A stretch of DNA of 35,685 nt from Minisyncoccota bacterium. Lineage in GTDB: Bacteria > Patescibacteriota > Minisyncoccia > Minisyncoccales > PWPS01. Positions within the stretch are counted from its first letter, which is position 1. The number at the start of each line of letters is the position of its first letter. Below the pieces are notes generated by a model. The model saw nothing but the letters and a program-made list of their open reading frames with translations, had not been told where the DNA came from and did no database searches. The position numbers and the translations under genes were made by a program. The DNA lies in contig JAIPIL010000003.1 in the NCBI GenBank assembly GCA_021734685.1, positions 1 through 35,685 on the forward strand, in the 5' to 3' direction. This document shows, piece after piece, positions 18,371 to 27,238 of this stretch.

Positions 18371-18778
18371 CTAATAGTTTAAAACTCTTTGATTATATTT
18401 TTCTAATACTGGTTTAAAGTCAAAATAATCATTAAGAGTCTTTAATTCAAAATCAACTCTTTTGTCTTGAGATCTTTCAAAAATTATTTTCCCTTCTTTT
18501 AAAACCACATACTTCAAAAAAGATGAAGCCGTGTTTAAGACAACTATATCCGTGTCTTTCTTGAGAAGTTTTGAAATCTCGCCAATTAATTCTAATCTTT
18601 TTTCAAAAAAATCATCAACTTGATGTTTATCAAAAAACAATCCTATATCTATGTCGCTTTTTGAAATGCTCGTTCCTGTTGCCTGAGAACCGAATAAATA
18701 GCAAAACAAAACCCCTTCTTCCTGTTGAAGAAATCCTTTAAGTTCCTTAATCATATTTTCTAAATCTTGTTTTTCCAT
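18371..18778 (-). CDS. mntA: minimal nucleotidyltransferase antitoxin (MntA-like)
   Basis: ORF 135 aa; GSQATGTSISKSDIDIGLFF = GSX10DXD motif. Confidence 0.85.
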   Translation of the reverse strand: MEKQDLENMIKELKGFLQQEEGVLFCYLFGSQATGTSISKSDIDIGLFFDKHQVDDFFEKRLELIGEISKLLKKDTDIVVLNTASSFLKYVVLKEGKIIFERSQDKRVDFELKTLNDYFDFKPVLEKYNQRVLNY

Positions 18779-18824
18779 AATCCAAATAAGACTCTTTTAT
18801 TATAACAAAAAATAAAAATAAAAC

Positions 18825-18861
18825 AAAAAAATGTCCTAGGTGACACCTATGACATTTTTTT
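18825..18861 (-). terminator. near-palindromic terminator downstream of the serpin gene
   Basis: AAAAAATGTCcTAGGTGACACCTAtGACATTTTTT, one mismatch; A/T runs on both flanks. Confidence 0.75.
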
Positions 18862-18875
18862 GTTTCTTGTTTTTT

Positions 18876-20189
18876 TTAGAGTGTTGGGTTAACTACTCTT
18901 CCCATAAAAAGGATGTTTCCGCTTTTTTCTTGGATGATGAAGATGAACGGGTGGTCAGCTTTGAACTGTTTTTTTTCTTCGGGCATCGCAGATTCCATCA
19001 TCACAACTCCTGTTGCTGCTGCTGCTTCTGTTCCTTTTTCGTCAACTGTGATGTATGCGCTGTGAACAACCTTTCCAATAAAAAGAGACTTGTCACCGTT
19101 CATTCCTGAGAAGTCGGCACCGCCACTAAAAGAGCGAGTCATTCCAAGAGCTTGCAAATAATTTTTTAACTGATAATCAGATTCAAGTTCAAACTTTGGA
19201 AGATAAACGGCAACCTCTTGTTTGTATGCTTTAGTTGCAACTGTTTTTATTTTATCAACGGTAATGGTGTTTTCAACGGCAGATAAATCATTTTCCCTAG
19301 GAAGAACGACCATCATTGATACTTCCTCTCCTTTGTAAGGCATCTCTAAAACTTGGATCAGTTCATCCTCATAATATCGGTACTCTCCATCGGTCTTCTG
19401 CATCATCTCAACTTGAACTGTTTCATCACTATCTACATAAAAATCACTCTCTGTTGTATTTTCTTCATCAAACTCGTCTTCCCAGTCCCCCTTGAAGTAT
19501 ATTGCGTTAGTAATTACCAAGCGAGTTAAGTCTGAAAAAGAGTTTTCTGGAAAGAGTTCGTCAATTATATCGTTTGTTTTTTCCGCAACCCAACTGTTAA
19601 TAATCTCTCTTGCTTTCTCTGGATCTTTTCCAAAATCAATGTTTCTAGCTACTCCCCCGTAAAATCTTTCTGTTGCTTCGGTGAAAGTAGGAAGAAGGTT
19701 GTAGTCCTCTTGAACCCACAAGGCGTTTGCTGTTTTCATCTCGTAGTTATCGTTATCTGCATTAAGACGATTGTAGATACTTGCAACCGCAGGTCTGCGA
19801 ACACTATCTCCTTCCGGAAATCCAAAAACAGAAACTATCTCTTCTGCAGTTTCTTCTCTTGCTCCTTCGTAAACTATTGCAAGTGCGGTAGAGATGCTGT
19901 ATGGGGATATAAAGACATTTTCTTTTTCTTCTTTAATTATTTCTTTATAGATCTTTAAAGCAAACTCGTTATTTGCATCTTCTACCGCTTTAACTCCTTC
20001 TGGAGTTACTCCTTCGTCATCGGCAGTAAAAGTAGTTTCACTTTCTCCTCCTCCTAAAGAAAAGATATAAGAAAGAAATGTTTTGTTTTTTATCTCTTCT
20101 TCTGTGTATCCAGCAATGAGGATAAGCGAGACTCCGATGAAGAGAATAAAAAGAGACAAGATTGATAATAATAAAAACTTTTTAACCAT
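18876..20189 (-). CDS. serpin-family serine protease inhibitor with N-terminal membrane anchor
   Basis: ORF 437 aa; NVFISPYSISTALAIVYEGAREETAEEI, VITNAIYFKGDWEDEFD, hinge EKGTEAAAATGVV, HPFIFIIQEKSGNILFMGRVVNP; N-terminal hydrophobic helix. Confidence 0.95.
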   Translation of the reverse strand: MVKKFLLLSILSLFILFIGVSLILIAGYTEEEIKNKTFLSYIFSLGGGESETTFTADDEGVTPEGVKAVEDANNEFALKIYKEIIKEEKENVFISPYSISTALAIVYEGAREETAEEIVSVFGFPEGDSVRRPAVASIYNRLNADNDNYEMKTANALWVQEDYNLLPTFTEATERFYGGVARNIDFGKDPEKAREIINSWVAEKTNDIIDELFPENSFSDLTRLVITNAIYFKGDWEDEFDEENTTESDFYVDSDETVQVEMMQKTDGEYRYYEDELIQVLEMPYKGEEVSMMVVLPRENDLSAVENTITVDKIKTVATKAYKQEVAVYLPKFELESDYQLKNYLQALGMTRSFSGGADFSGMNGDKSLFIGKVVHSAYITVDEKGTEAAAATGVVMMESAMPEEKKQFKADHPFIFIIQEKSGNILFMGRVVNPTL

Positions 20190-20239
20190 ATATTTAATTT
20201 ATAAAAACTAATAATAATTAAAATAGCAGGTTTTAAAAA

Positions 20240-20821
20240 TTATAAAAGCCTAAATGACTGACGGTGGATGTCACAAGGACCGTGTTTTAGTATCATCTCG
20301 CGGTGAAGTTTTGTTCCGTATCCTTTATGTTTATCAAAGTGATAAAAAGCATACTTCTTGTGATAATTGTTCATTATTCTGTCTCTTGTTACTTTCGCAA
20401 TCACTGACGCCATACTGCACTCCAAAACACTCTCATCTGCTTTTGGAAGTGATCTCTGTTCGTGATTAATGTTTACTCCAAAGTTACCATCAATAATCAG
20501 AACGCACCCCTCAATACTAATCTTCTCAACTGCCTCCTGCATTGCAAGTTTTGTTGCTTGTAAGATGTTTATCTGATCTATTATTTTTTCTGAAACAACT
20601 CCCACTCCCCACTCAATCTCTGGATGATTCGTTAGTATCTCATAAAGCTCTTCTCTTCTTTTCAGGGTAATTTTTTTAGAATCCCTAATATTTAACCGGT
20701 TCTCTTTTAGATAAGAATCCATCTTTTTTATCTTCACCGCAGAGGCAACAACAGGCCCTGCTAACGGCCCCCTCCCCGCCTCATCAACCCCAACAATTAT
20801 TTTCTCCAACGATTTTGCCAT
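20240..20821 (-). CDS. rnhB: ribonuclease HII
   Basis: ORF 193 aa; IVGVDEAGRGPLAGPVVASAV, ECSMASVIAKVTRDRIM, HKGYGTKLH. Confidence 0.95.
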   Translation of the reverse strand: MAKSLEKIIVGVDEAGRGPLAGPVVASAVKIKKMDSYLKENRLNIRDSKKITLKRREELYEILTNHPEIEWGVGVVSEKIIDQINILQATKLAMQEAVEKISIEGCVLIIDGNFGVNINHEQRSLPKADESVLECSMASVIAKVTRDRIMNNYHKKYAFYHFDKHKGYGTKLHREMILKHGPCDIHRQSFRLL

Positions 20822-20841
20822 ATTATAAAAAATGATTTATT

Positions 20842-20871
20842 ATTATAGCACAGTCAAATGTCAAATGTTAA
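20842..20871 (-). promoter_or_regulatory. candidate promoter for rnhB
   Basis: Minus strand TTAACA (20871-20866), 18 nt, TATAAT (20847-20842). Confidence 0.4.
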
Positions 20872-20889
20872 TTATTAAATGTCATAACT

Positions 20890-23800
20890 ATGTCCTTCAC
20901 TCACCTACATGTTCATACCGAATACAGTTTACTTGATGGTCTTACAAAGCTAGACGATCTTTTAGATTATGTTAAGGAAAACGGAATGGATGCCGTCGCA
21001 ATCACTGATCACGGTGTTCTTTACGGTGCAATAGAGTTTTACAAGAAAGCAAAAAAAGCTGGCGTTAAGCCAATTATCGGGTGCGAAGTGTATGTCGCCT
21101 TTGATGGAATGCACAACAAAAGGCCAAACATTGACAACAAATCTAATCACCTTGTTCTTCTAGCAAAAAATATAAAGGGCTATCAAAACTTGGTGCGATT
21201 AGTGAGCAAAGCCCATCTTGAAGGATTTTATTACAAACCAAGAATAGATAATCAACTTTTAGAAGAACACACTGAGGGATTAATCTGCCTCTCTGCTTGT
21301 CTTAAAGGAAAAATCCCTCAACTCGTCCTTTCTGGGAAGTATGATGAGGCAAAAAAACTTGCTCTTCACTATAAAAATATATTTGAAAAAGATAGCTTCT
21401 ATCTTGAAATCCAAAATCATCCAAACACTCCTGATCAAGAAAAAGCAAACAAAGAACTGGTAAGAATCTCAAAAGAAACCGGAATTCCTCTTGTTGCAAC
21501 TTGCGACTCACACTATCTAAGACCAGAAGATGCGGAAACACAAGATATATTAATGTCTATCGGGACTGGCTCTGATATAAATAATCCTGACCGAATGTCA
21601 ATCATTCATGATGATTTTTCAATGCCTGCTCCTGAAAAAATGAAAGAGTTGTTTAAAAATGTTCCTGAAGCAGTTGAAAATACAGAAAAAATTAAAGATC
21701 TTTGCAATCTAGAAATTGAGTTAGGGAAAAGAATACTCCCCTACTTTCCGCTTGAAGAAGGAAAAACTGCAAACGATATGCTTCAAGAGTTGTGTGAAAA
21801 AGGAATTCCGGAAAAGTATCGCCCCGAACAAGAAGAAGAGGTTAAAAAAAGATTAAAAGAAGAGATGGATGTCATTGTTGGCGCTGACCTCTCTTCTTAT
21901 TTTCTAGTTGTCCAAGATTTTACTGTCTGGTCAAAAAAGAACAACATCGTAGTTGGTCCCGGAAGAGGTTCTGCTGGTGGATCAATTGTTGCTTATCTTA
22001 TCGGAATAACAAACATTGATCCTCTCCATTACGGATTAATCTTTGAGAGATTTTTAAATCCCGGAAGAGCAAAGGTTTCTCTTCCTGATATTGATCTTGA
22101 TTTTGCTGATAAAAGAAGAGATGAGGTTATCTCATATATTGGAGAAAGATATGGAAAAGACCGTGTAGCACAGATTATAACTTTTGGAACGATGGCTGCT
22201 AAGGCTGCAATTCGTGATGTTGGAAGAACGCTTGGTTATCCTTATGCCTACTGTGACAAGGTTGCAAAGATGATTCCCCTTGGAGCAAATCTAAAAGAAA
22301 CAAAGGAGAAAATTGCTGACTTTAGACAGCTATATGACACTGATGAGAAGGCTCGCCGAATGATAGATCAAGCTGAAAAGTTAGAGGGAGTTGTCCGCCA
22401 TGCATCAACACATGCCTGTGGACTGGTTATCTCCAATAATCCCTTAACAGACATCGCTCCTCTTCAACACCCAACCAACAACGGAGAAGGAGTTCTTACT
22501 CAGTATGCGATGGAGTCCGTTGAAGATCTAGGACTTTTAAAGATGGATCTGTTGGGCTTAAAAAACCTAACCATTCTTGAAAACACCCTGAAAAGAATAT
22601 ACGCAATCAGTAAAAAAGATATTGATTTAGAAAAAATCCCCCTTGACGATAAAGAAGCCTTCAAAATCCTAAAACAAGGAAACACAGTAGGTGTGTTTCA
22701 ACTGGAGTGTTTGTCTGGAGACACTATTATCTCCAATACAACAATTGAAAAACTATACAAGAGAAAAGACAAAAAAAGAATCACTTCTTTATATCTAGAT
22801 GAAGGAAAGATCCATCTTAACGAGATATTAGATGTTGTAAGTAGCGGAAAAAGAAAAGTTTACACTTTGATCACAGAAAATAACCGATATATAAAAGCCA
22901 CAAAAGGTCATCGCTTCCTAACTAAAGACGGCTGGAAAGAGTTAAAAGATATAAGGGTTGGAGAAACTGTTCTAATGAGAGAAAAAGCAAAACACCTTGT
23001 TTACAGAAGATGTGAATTGTGTAAAAAGCAAATTTACGGAAATCCAAGAAAGGAGGCAAAATTTTGTTACCGATGTTCAGCGCTTACTTATAAAAATCCT
23101 AGTAAACCAATCTCAAGAGAAAAAATAAAAAAAGCAAGAGTAGAATTTTACGCAAACGGTGGAAAACCGTGGAATACAGGGTTAACAAAAGAAAATAGTG
23201 ATATATGGAGGGAGACATCAAAAAAAATTGCCACTGCTCTTACTGGGAAAACACTTGAAGATCGTTACGGAAAGGAAAAAGCAGACAAGATAAAGAAAAG
23301 AATGTCAGAAAGATTTAGTGGGTCAAAAAATCCGATGTTTGGAAAAACCCCTCCTCATGGAAAAAGAGGGTTCCGTAAAGATTTAGGTCACTTTGTTCGT
23401 TCTTCGTGGGAAGCTGATTTTGCAAGAATATTGAAGCTATACAATTTAGATTATCAGTATGAACCAAAAACATTTCCTTTGACAAGAGAGAATGGAGAGA
23501 TTATCAACTACACCCCTGATTTTTATGTTCCATCTAAAAACACTTTTTATGAAATAAAGGGATTTTTACGACACCCCGATAAAGAAAAAATTGAGTTATT
23601 TGAAAAACAATACCCACAATATAACTTTGTTTTAGTCAACAATACTCTTTTTGCCGAACTTGCTTTAAAATATAAAACTCTAATTAATTGGGAGTGTCCA
23701 CAAATTCCTAAAAAAGGATTTAGTTTTGTTAAAATTAAAGAAATTAAATACTCTGGAGTAGAAGAAACCTATGATATTAAGATGAAATCCCCTGCGAACA

Positions 23801-25179
23801 ACTTCCAAGCAAGTAGTTTTATCGTTCATAATAGCGGAGGTATGCAACGCTACTTAAAGCAGTTGAAGCCTTCAAATATTGAAGAGATTATTGCTATGAT
23901 CTCTCTTTATCGTCCTGGTCCGATGAAGTTTCTTCCTGACTACATTGCAAGAAAAAACAAAAAGAAAGAGATTGTTTACCTCCACCCTTCTTTGGAGCCG
24001 ATTCTGAAGCCAACTTACGGAGTGCTTGTTTTCCAAGAACAAGTAATGCAGATCGCAACCGACTTGGCTGGGTTTAGTAAAGAAGAAGCTGATACCTTAA
24101 GAAAAGCGATCGGTAAAAAGATAAAAGAACTGATGGATAAGAAGAAAGGACAGTTTATAGAAGGAATGGGGCAAAACAAAATAAATGAAAAAATTGCAAG
24201 AGAGATATGGGAGTGGATAGAACCGTTTGCGCAGTACTCTTTCAACAAAAGTCACGCAGCAGCTTACGCTCAGATCGCTTATCAAACCGCGTATCTGAAG
24301 GCTCACTACCCTCGTGAATTTATGTCTGCTCTTTTAACTGCGGATCAAGGAGATACTGAAAGAGTTGGTTTTCTTATTAACGGCTGTAAAAAAATGAAGA
24401 TAGAAGTTCTTCCTCCTGATATCAACGAAAGTTTTATGGGGTTCAGTGTTGTTCCTGATAAAAACGAAATCCGTTTCGGATTATCAGCAATTAAAAATGT
24501 TGGAGACAAGGTAGTTGAAGTTATCGTAAAAGAAAGAAAAGAAAACGGAGAATTTAAATCACTTGATGATTTCCTCTCCCGAATCCAACCACCAACTCTA
24601 AACAAAAAGTCACTGGAAAGTTTAGTGAAGTCAGGCTCTTTTGATCGTTTCAAACCACGAGAAGACCTTATCTATAACCTTGAACGATTATTAGAATACA
24701 GCAGAGAAAAGGGAAAGTGTAAAGATAATGGACAGTCAGGATTATTTGATACGGATCTTACAGAGTGTGAGCTTAGTTTAGAGAAAGCCCCTGAAGTTAA
24801 CCATCAAGAAAAACTAAAGTGGGAGAAAGAGCTACTTGGTCTTTTTGTTACTGGACATCCGTTAGAATATCTGAAAGAAAAAACAAGAAACGGCGGAATT
24901 ACAATTAAAGAAGCAAAAAAACAGATAACCGACACTCGAGTAAGAGTTGGAGTTGTTATCTCGGCAATTAAAAAAATAACCACAAAAAAAGGTGATCCGA
25001 TGCTCTTTATTACTGTTGAAGATCTTGAAGAGACGATGGAAGTGATCGTTTTTCCAAAAACCCTTGAAAGCAACGGAACAATCTTTGAAGAAGGAAGATC
25101 AGTCTTCATATCAGGAAAGATAAACAACCGCGACGAAGTACCAAAAATAATATGCGAAACCGCAATGCCGATAGAATAA
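20890..25179 (+). CDS. dnaE: DNA polymerase III alpha subunit interrupted by an intein
   Basis: ORF 1429 aa; HLHVHTEYSLLDG PHP domain, GPGRGSAGGSIVAYL, LPDIDLDFADKRRDEV, FNKSHAAAYA; extein ~1054 aa. Confidence 0.97.
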   Translation: MSFTHLHVHTEYSLLDGLTKLDDLLDYVKENGMDAVAITDHGVLYGAIEFYKKAKKAGVKPIIGCEVYVAFDGMHNKRPNIDNKSNHLVLLAKNIKGYQNLVRLVSKAHLEGFYYKPRIDNQLLEEHTEGLICLSACLKGKIPQLVLSGKYDEAKKLALHYKNIFEKDSFYLEIQNHPNTPDQEKANKELVRISKETGIPLVATCDSHYLRPEDAETQDILMSIGTGSDINNPDRMSIIHDDFSMPAPEKMKELFKNVPEAVENTEKIKDLCNLEIELGKRILPYFPLEEGKTANDMLQELCEKGIPEKYRPEQEEEVKKRLKEEMDVIVGADLSSYFLVVQDFTVWSKKNNIVVGPGRGSAGGSIVAYLIGITNIDPLHYGLIFERFLNPGRAKVSLPDIDLDFADKRRDEVISYIGERYGKDRVAQIITFGTMAAKAAIRDVGRTLGYPYAYCDKVAKMIPLGANLKETKEKIADFRQLYDTDEKARRMIDQAEKLEGVVRHASTHACGLVISNNPLTDIAPLQHPTNNGEGVLTQYAMESVEDLGLLKMDLLGLKNLTILENTLKRIYAISKKDIDLEKIPLDDKEAFKILKQGNTVGVFQLECLSGDTIISNTTIEKLYKRKDKKRITSLYLDEGKIHLNEILDVVSSGKRKVYTLITENNRYIKATKGHRFLTKDGWKELKDIRVGETVLMREKAKHLVYRRCELCKKQIYGNPRKEAKFCYRCSALTYKNPSKPISREKIKKARVEFYANGGKPWNTGLTKENSDIWRETSKKIATALTGKTLEDRYGKEKADKIKKRMSERFSGSKNPMFGKTPPHGKRGFRKDLGHFVRSSWEADFARILKLYNLDYQYEPKTFPLTRENGEIINYTPDFYVPSKNTFYEIKGFLRHPDKEKIELFEKQYPQYNFVLVNNTLFAELALKYKTLINWECPQIPKKGFSFVKIKEIKYSGVEETYDIKMKSPANNFQASSFIVHNSGGMQRYLKQLKPSNIEEIIAMISLYRPGPMKFLPDYIARKNKKKEIVYLHPSLEPILKPTYGVLVFQEQVMQIATDLAGFSKEEADTLRKAIGKKIKELMDKKKGQFIEGMGQNKINEKIAREIWEWIEPFAQYSFNKSHAAAYAQIAYQTAYLKAHYPREFMSALLTADQGDTERVGFLINGCKKMKIEVLPPDINESFMGFSVVPDKNEIRFGLSAIKNVGDKVVEVIVKERKENGEFKSLDDFLSRIQPPTLNKKSLESLVKSGSFDRFKPREDLIYNLERLLEYSREKGKCKDNGQSGLFDTDLTECELSLEKAPEVNHQEKLKWEKELLGLFVTGHPLEYLKEKTRNGGITIKEAKKQITDTRVRVGVVISAIKKITTKKGDPMLFITVEDLEETMEVIVFPKTLESNGTIFEEGRSVFISGKINNRDEVPKIICETAMPIE
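22708..23832 (+). mobile_element. intein (375 aa) in DnaE at VFQLE/SGGM with embedded PD-(D/E)xK-like homing nuclease candidate
   Basis: N-terminal CLSGDTII, block B-like TKGHRFLTKDGW, C-terminal YDIKMKSPANNFQASSFIVHN followed by Ser+1; removal restores VFQLESGGMQRYLK; in frame on both sides. Confidence 0.93.
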
Positions 25180-25186
25180 ATAATAT

Positions 25187-25440
25187 AAAATTTTCAATTT
25201 TCAATTTGGCAATTTTCAAAACAATCATCTGTCATTCTGAACGAAGCGTAGCGTAGTGAAGAATCCCACTGTTTTTGCAGTAACTTGAGATTCTTCGGCT
25301 ACCGCCTCAGAATGACGGTGGGATGTCATTCCCACCCCTCCCTTGTCATTCCCGCGAAGGCGGGAATCCAGTTTTGGATTTTGAATTTTGGTTATTGGTG
25401 CTTATTTAGGATTTGGTGCTTAGGATTTGGTGCTTTTCCA
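25187..25440. repeat. composite palindromic intergenic repeat element
   Basis: GTCATTCTGA...GAAGAATC (25231-25265) inverted with GATTCTTC...TCAGAATGAC (25289-25316); second hairpin ATTCCCGC-GAAG-GCGGGAAT (25348-25367); flanking TTTTCAATTTTCAA and tandem TTAGGATTTGGTGCTT. Confidence 0.8.
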
Positions 25441-25510
25441 TATATATTGTCAAACGACGCTTTTAGTACTAAAATGTACTTATCACTATTAATAAATTAA
25501 AAATTACAAT

Positions 25511-27238
25511 ATGTCTGAAAATAATATTGAGAAAGTTAGGCACTCGCTTGCTCACATTCTTGCTTGTGCTATAAAAGAAATGTATCCGGAAGCAAAAATC
25601 GGAGTTGGTCCAGCAATTGACAACGGTTTTTACTATGATTTTGACAACATAAATATCAGTGAAACAGATCTTCCAAAGATTGAGAAAAATATGCGAAAAA
25701 TCATTAAAAAAGGAGTTGTTTTTGAAAAACAAGTTGTTGACAGAAAAGAAGCAGAAAAAATCTTTAAAGATGAACCATACAAGTTAGAACTTCTTAATGA
25801 TATTGAAGAAGAAGAGATTTCTATTTATAAAAGTGGAGATTTTGTTGATCTCTGTTCTGGCCCTCATATTGAAAATTCAAAAGAAATAAACCCTGAAGGA
25901 TTTAAGCTTGAACGAACTGCTGGTGCTTACTTTAAAGGATCAGAAGACAACAAGATGCTTCAAAGGATATACGGATTGGCATTTGAAGACAAAGAAAAAC
26001 TTCAAGATTACATCGCAAAAAAAGAAGATGCCGAAAAAAGAGACCATCGAAAGATAGGAAAAAAACTAGAACTCTTTATGTTTGATGATGAGGTTGGACA
26101 AGGTCTCCCCCTTTATCTTCCAAACGGAGGAATGCTTCGCTATCTGTTAATGAACTTTGCAATGGAAACTTATCTTGATCACGGATATGAGATTGTTTCA
26201 ACTCCTCACATCGCAAGAGAAGATCTTTGGAAAAGATCAGGGCATTTAGAGCTTTATGCAGAAGATATGTATAGTCCAATATCAGTTGATGATAAAAACT
26301 ACCGCTTGAAACCAATGAACTGCCCTTTCCATGTTAAGATGTATAACTTAAGAAAAAGAAGCTACCGAGAACTTCCTTTAAGATGGGCAGAGATGGGAAC
26401 TGTTTACCGTTATGAAAAATCAGGAGAGTTGCACGGATTAACAAGACCACGAGGATTCACTCAAGACGATGCCCACATTATTTGTACTGAAGATCAGCTT
26501 TTCCAAGAAGTTATAAACGCCTTAAAACTGGTTCAGTATATATACAAAACACTGGGAATGGAAGATCTGAAATTTAAACTGTCAGTTAGAGACCCAAAAA
26601 ACATTGATAAGTATTTTGGAGACAATAAAGATTGGGAAGAAGCAGAAAAATCACTTAAAAGAGCAATTAATGAAGTTTCCTCTTCTGGATATGAGATTGA
26701 CGAAGGTGGTGCTGTTTTTTACGCTCCAAAAATTGATATTGACGCCGTAGATGCTGTTGGAAGAAGTTGGCAGTTGTCAACAATTCAGGTTGATTTTAAT
26801 CTTCCTTACCGTTTTGATATGACCTACATCAATGAAAATGGAGAAGAAAAGACTCCGTTTATGATTCACCGCGCTCTCCTCGGTTCTTTGGAAAGGTTCT
26901 TAGGCGTTTACATAGAACACACTGAAGGAAACTTTCCTGTTTGGTTATCTCCAAAACAGGTTCTTGTCATCCCTGTTTCTGAAAAATTCGCTGATTATGC
27001 CGAAGAAGTTTTATCAGCATTAAGAAAAAAAAGAATAAGAGCATCTTTAAGTGGAGAAAACGAAACTTTGGGAAAAAAAATAAGAAACGGAGAAGTGCAA
27101 AAAGTGCCATATCTTGTTGTGGTTGGAGAGAAAGAAAAAAATGAAAAAACAGTTAGCGTCCGATATCATGGAAAAGACGAAGGAGTTATTAACCTTGATG
27201 ATTTTGTTAAAAAATTAAAAGAAGAATCAAGTATATAA
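25511..27238 (+). CDS. thrS: threonyl-tRNA synthetase (no N-terminal TGS domain)
   Basis: ORF 575 aa; VRHSLAHILACAIKEMYP, MNCPFHVKMY, RPRGFTQDDAHIIC, HRALLGSLERFLGVYIEH. Confidence 0.96.
   Translation: MSENNIEKVRHSLAHILACAIKEMYPEAKIGVGPAIDNGFYYDFDNINISETDLPKIEKNMRKIIKKGVVFEKQVVDRKEAEKIFKDEPYKLELLNDIEEEEISIYKSGDFVDLCSGPHIENSKEINPEGFKLERTAGAYFKGSEDNKMLQRIYGLAFEDKEKLQDYIAKKEDAEKRDHRKIGKKLELFMFDDEVGQGLPLYLPNGGMLRYLLMNFAMETYLDHGYEIVSTPHIAREDLWKRSGHLELYAEDMYSPISVDDKNYRLKPMNCPFHVKMYNLRKRSYRELPLRWAEMGTVYRYEKSGELHGLTRPRGFTQDDAHIICTEDQLFQEVINALKLVQYIYKTLGMEDLKFKLSVRDPKNIDKYFGDNKDWEEAEKSLKRAINEVSSSGYEIDEGGAVFYAPKIDIDAVDAVGRSWQLSTIQVDFNLPYRFDMTYINENGEEKTPFMIHRALLGSLERFLGVYIEHTEGNFPVWLSPKQVLVIPVSEKFADYAEEVLSALRKKRIRASLSGENETLGKKIRNGEVQKVPYLVVVGEKEKNEKTVSVRYHGKDEGVINLDDFVKKLKEESSI

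Noticed and set aside
18840-19109. 89-aa plus-strand Cys/His-rich ORF (HHHNSCCCCCFC)
   Set aside because: Antisense of the Ala-rich reactive loop of the serpin; not a real metal-binding protein
20856-20882. Short AAATGT(C/T) direct repeats upstream of dnaE considered as an operator array
   Set aside because: Only a few imperfect AT-rich copies; not distinguishable from chance
25285-25500. 71-aa ORF MRFFGYRLRMTVGCHSHPSLVIPAKAGIQ...
   Set aside because: Translation of the palindromic repeat (VIPAKAGIQ is a typical repeat-derived artefact); no RBS or family support
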